This document shows positions 32,813 to 33,727 of a DNA stretch of 33,727 nt, piece after piece (position 1 is the first letter of the stretch; each line of letters opens with the position of its first letter). Origin of the DNA: an uncultured Candidatus Saccharibacteria bacterium (GTDB taxonomy: Bacteria; Patescibacteriota; Saccharimonadia; Saccharimonadales; Saccharimonadaceae); assembly GCA_937863095.1 (NCBI GenBank), contig CALMCP010000005.1, forward strand, positions 1-33,727, given 5' to 3'. The notes beneath the pieces were generated by a model. The model did not search any database. It worked only from the letters and a program-made list of their open reading frames with translations, and had not been told where the DNA came from. Both the position numbers and the translations under genes were made by a program.

Positions 32813-32873
32813 GCACTTGCGCTTTGCGCCAGTTTGGTGATACAGTAGTATCAAACAAACAGGTGCCTAAACT

Positions 32874-32905
32874 GCCTCTCACTCTCGTAAGTGGGGGGCT
32901 TTTTT
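32874..32905 (+). terminator. Rho-independent terminator
   Basis: Stem GCCTCTCAC / GTGGGGGGC (two G-U pairs), eight-base loop, then six T. It ends the 68-aa gene. Between the gene and this stem, TGATAC-AGTA-GTATCA (about 32837-32852) is a further inverted repeat of unknown role. Confidence 0.8.
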
Positions 32906-32923
32906 GGTGGGAATGGTTTGTGG

Positions 32924-32952
32924 TTGACAGGGCGGGAGTTGTGTGATATAAT
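32924..32952 (+). promoter_or_regulatory. Consensus promoter, leaderless start
   Basis: TTGACA (32924-32929), 17-base spacer, TGA-TATAAT (-10 at 32947-32952), ending six bases before ATG 32959. A GGAG lies in between but only two bases from the ATG, too close to act as a Shine-Dalgarno site. Confidence 0.85.
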
Positions 32953-32958
32953 GGAGAT

Positions 32959-33345
32959 ATGAGTGAATCTTCACGAGCAGAAACTCTGCTGGAAACGGGC
33001 CAGGCGTCGTACTTTGACGTTGGTGGTCTATCTGGCGAACAGAAACCCCGTGTCCCTTCGTCGCCACCACGGCGGTCTCCCCGGGGAGTATCGTACCGAG
33101 AGCCGAGTGATAGTGACCTTGACCCGTACATGGCTGAAAGCATTACGCCAGTTTCGATTGAGCAGCGCCTAATAAATCGAGCTGGTATTGACGGGGTAAT
33201 GAAAGCTTTGGAGGATGCAGAGCTGGCTAGGGCAACTACTGAGGATGAGAGGAATTTGATTCGGGAGGAGTGGGAAGTTAAGCGACAAAAGCGTGCTGAA
33301 ATGCGAGAGCGTCAAGATAGAGGTGAGCGGATTATACTTCCGTAA
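32959..33345 (+). CDS. Hypothetical protein, 128 aa
   Basis: The N-terminal 60 residues are Ser/Pro/Arg rich and probably disordered (RVPSSPPRRSPRGVSYREPS). The C-terminal half is a charged helix (IEQRLINRAGIDGVMKALED, then ERNLIREEWEVKRQKRAEMR), possibly a coiled coil. There is no signal peptide or membrane segment, and I recognise no family. The consensus promoter six bases upstream supports the start. The tRNA promoter begins within a few bases of the stop. Confidence 0.65.
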   Translation: MSESSRAETLLETGQASYFDVGGLSGEQKPRVPSSPPRRSPRGVSYREPSDSDLDPYMAESITPVSIEQRLINRAGIDGVMKALEDAELARATTEDERNLIREEWEVKRQKRAEMRERQDRGERIILP

Positions 33346-33348
33346 ATG

Positions 33349-33377
33349 TTGCATAAACCCCCAAAGAGTAGTATGAT
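33349..33377 (+). promoter_or_regulatory. Promoter of the tRNA transcript
   Basis: TTGCAT (33349-33354), 17-base spacer, TATGAT (33372-33377). Transcription should begin near 33384, just before the partial tRNA copy. Confidence 0.6.
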
Positions 33378-33388
33378 GGTAGACGTGC

Positions 33389-33440
33389 CGCGGGGTAGAG
33401 CAGTCCGGTAGCTCCCCGTTGACAACATGAGCTCATAACC
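33389..33440 (+). pseudogene. Partial, broken copy of tRNA-fMet
   Basis: The first 26 bases (33389-33414) are identical to the 5' acceptor strand and D arm of the intact tRNA at 33490-33515. After 13 unrelated bases, GAGCTCATAACC (33429-33440) resembles its anticodon arm, but no T arm or 3' acceptor follows. The 5' part can instead fold on itself (GAGC / GCTC with CGGGG / CCCCG), and CATAACC-TTT-GGTTATG (33434-33450) makes a second hairpin. Both would lie in the 5' leader of the pre-tRNA. Confidence 0.65.
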
Positions 33441-33489
33441 TTTGGTTATGAAGCAGTAGGCACAGTATGGCCGGCAAAAATATATGTAT

Positions 33490-33566
33490 CGCGGGGTAGA
33501 GCAGTCCGGTAGCTCGTTTGGCTCATAACCAAAAGGTCGTAGGTTCAAATCCTACCCCCGCAACCA
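33490..33566 (+). tRNA. Initiator tRNA-Met (anticodon CAT), CCA encoded
   Basis: A 77-base cloverleaf. The acceptor CGCGGGG pairs with CCCCGCA except at position 1-72, the C:A mismatch that marks bacterial initiator tRNA. The D arm is GAGC..GCTC, the anticodon loop CTCATAA, and the T arm GTAGG-TTCAAAT-CCTAC, followed by discriminator A and encoded CCA. It charges with Met, is formylated, and starts translation. It is preceded by the broken copy in the same transcript and followed by a strong terminator. Confidence 0.96.
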
Positions 33567-33579
33567 CGTTGACCTTACT

Positions 33580-33615
33580 CGAACACATGAACATTGGTTC
33601 ATGTGTTCGTTTTTT
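33580..33615 (+). terminator. Rho-independent terminator after tRNA-fMet
   Basis: A perfect 13-bp stem CGAACACATGAAC / GTTCATGTGTTCG with an ATTG loop, then six T. Confidence 0.95.
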
Positions 33616-33727
33616 GGCCGAGTTATTCGATTGCCAGTCGACACGGCCTACCACGTTCGACTCGTTCGAACAAACGACCTTCGGGACTTGCCCGAGGGTA
33701 GCGTCAGAGGCGCTGGGACTAGTCCCA
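33616..33727. other. Right edge, no gene recognised
   Basis: No supported ORF or RNA gene. Hairpin CCTTCGGG / CCCGAGGG (about 33678-33698, one mismatch) and the perfect 14-bp palindrome TGGGACTAGTCCCA at the very end (33714-33727) are visible. The stretch may be the start of a structured RNA that runs out of the window. Confidence 0.4.

Noticed and set aside
33312-33548. Minus-strand ORF of 78 aa beginning MNLRPFGYEPNELPD
   Set aside because: It reads through the antisense of the initiator tRNA; such 'GFEPT'-type ORFs are well-known false calls over tRNA genes.
33714-33727. Perfect palindrome TGGGACTAGTCCCA as a functional site
   Set aside because: It coincides with the window end; without the continuation it cannot be told from chance or an assembly edge effect.
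33616-33727. Possible tRNA or other RNA gene from GTTCGA-rich sequence
   Set aside because: No cloverleaf could be drawn; only isolated hairpins are present.

Overview
The window most likely comes from a Candidatus Saccharibacteria (TM7, CPR) chromosome. This is inferred from the compact gene layout, a very short ATP-synthase epsilon subunit, TGA used as a normal stop (so not the UGA=Gly code of Gracilibacteria/Absconditabacteria), and the mix of small membrane proteins, an OpgB/LtaS-like transferase and monoderm-type surface proteins. No 16S rRNA is in view, so the assignment is provisional.

Layout. (1) 1-4116: end of the F1Fo ATP synthase operon, atpA (5' end outside the window)-atpG-atpD-atpC, tightly overlapping. 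(2) 4233-7673: a two-gene unit of a collagen-like protein and a 789-aa protein ending in a glycerophosphodiester-phosphodiesterase domain. It looks like a tail-tip/minor-tail module of an actinobacteriophage. A membrane-anchored protein with a repetitive 'NAxI.G' beta region (7681-8706) faces it. (3) 8810-16755: an 8-kb surface-protein island. Four secreted beta-rich paralogues (8810, 9693, 11370, 14566) alternate with two DUF916-like membrane-anchored proteins (12495, 15763) and one Ig/PKD-like anchored protein (13573). The arrangement resembles the WxL / WxL-interacting-protein loci of Firmicutes. (4) 17018-18869: an OpgB/LtaS-like phosphoglycerol transferase and a small membrane partner. 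(5) 18925-24509: corA, a hidden 30-aa ORF with its own promoter and terminator, a DsbA-like thioredoxin-fold protein, a CBS-domain membrane protein, aspS and a Cys-free MutY-like glycosylase. (6) 24763-28781: small membrane/YtxH-type proteins, a secreted helical protein, an MscS channel, trmB carrying palindromic insertions, a MazG-like enzyme and a Nudix hydrolase. (7) 28778-30346 (minus): murC split by an in-frame TAA, preceded by a WhiB-family Fe-S regulator. (8) 30473-33345: an MFS transporter, a two-TM protein, a 68-aa conserved-looking protein and a 128-aa unknown. (9) 33389-33615: a partial tRNA copy, an intact initiator tRNA-fMet and a strong terminator.

Gene expression. Two kinds of start are visible. 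Genes inside operons and the abundant surface genes have 5' leaders with AGGAGG-type Shine-Dalgarno sites, usually behind an extended -10 of the form TGC-TATNAT. About a dozen other genes have a -10 hexamer (TACAAT, TATAAT and similar) ending only 6-9 bases before the start codon and no usable Shine-Dalgarno, which predicts leaderless mRNAs. In two places (trmB to mazG, whiB to murC) the stop codon TGA of one gene forms the TG of the extended -10 of the next.

Taken together, much of the window concerns the cell envelope: surface display, polymer synthesis, peptidoglycan precursors, a channel and transporters. An actinophage-like adhesion module and a WhiB protein, both otherwise typical of Actinobacteria and their phages, fit an organism that lives attached to actinobacterial hosts.
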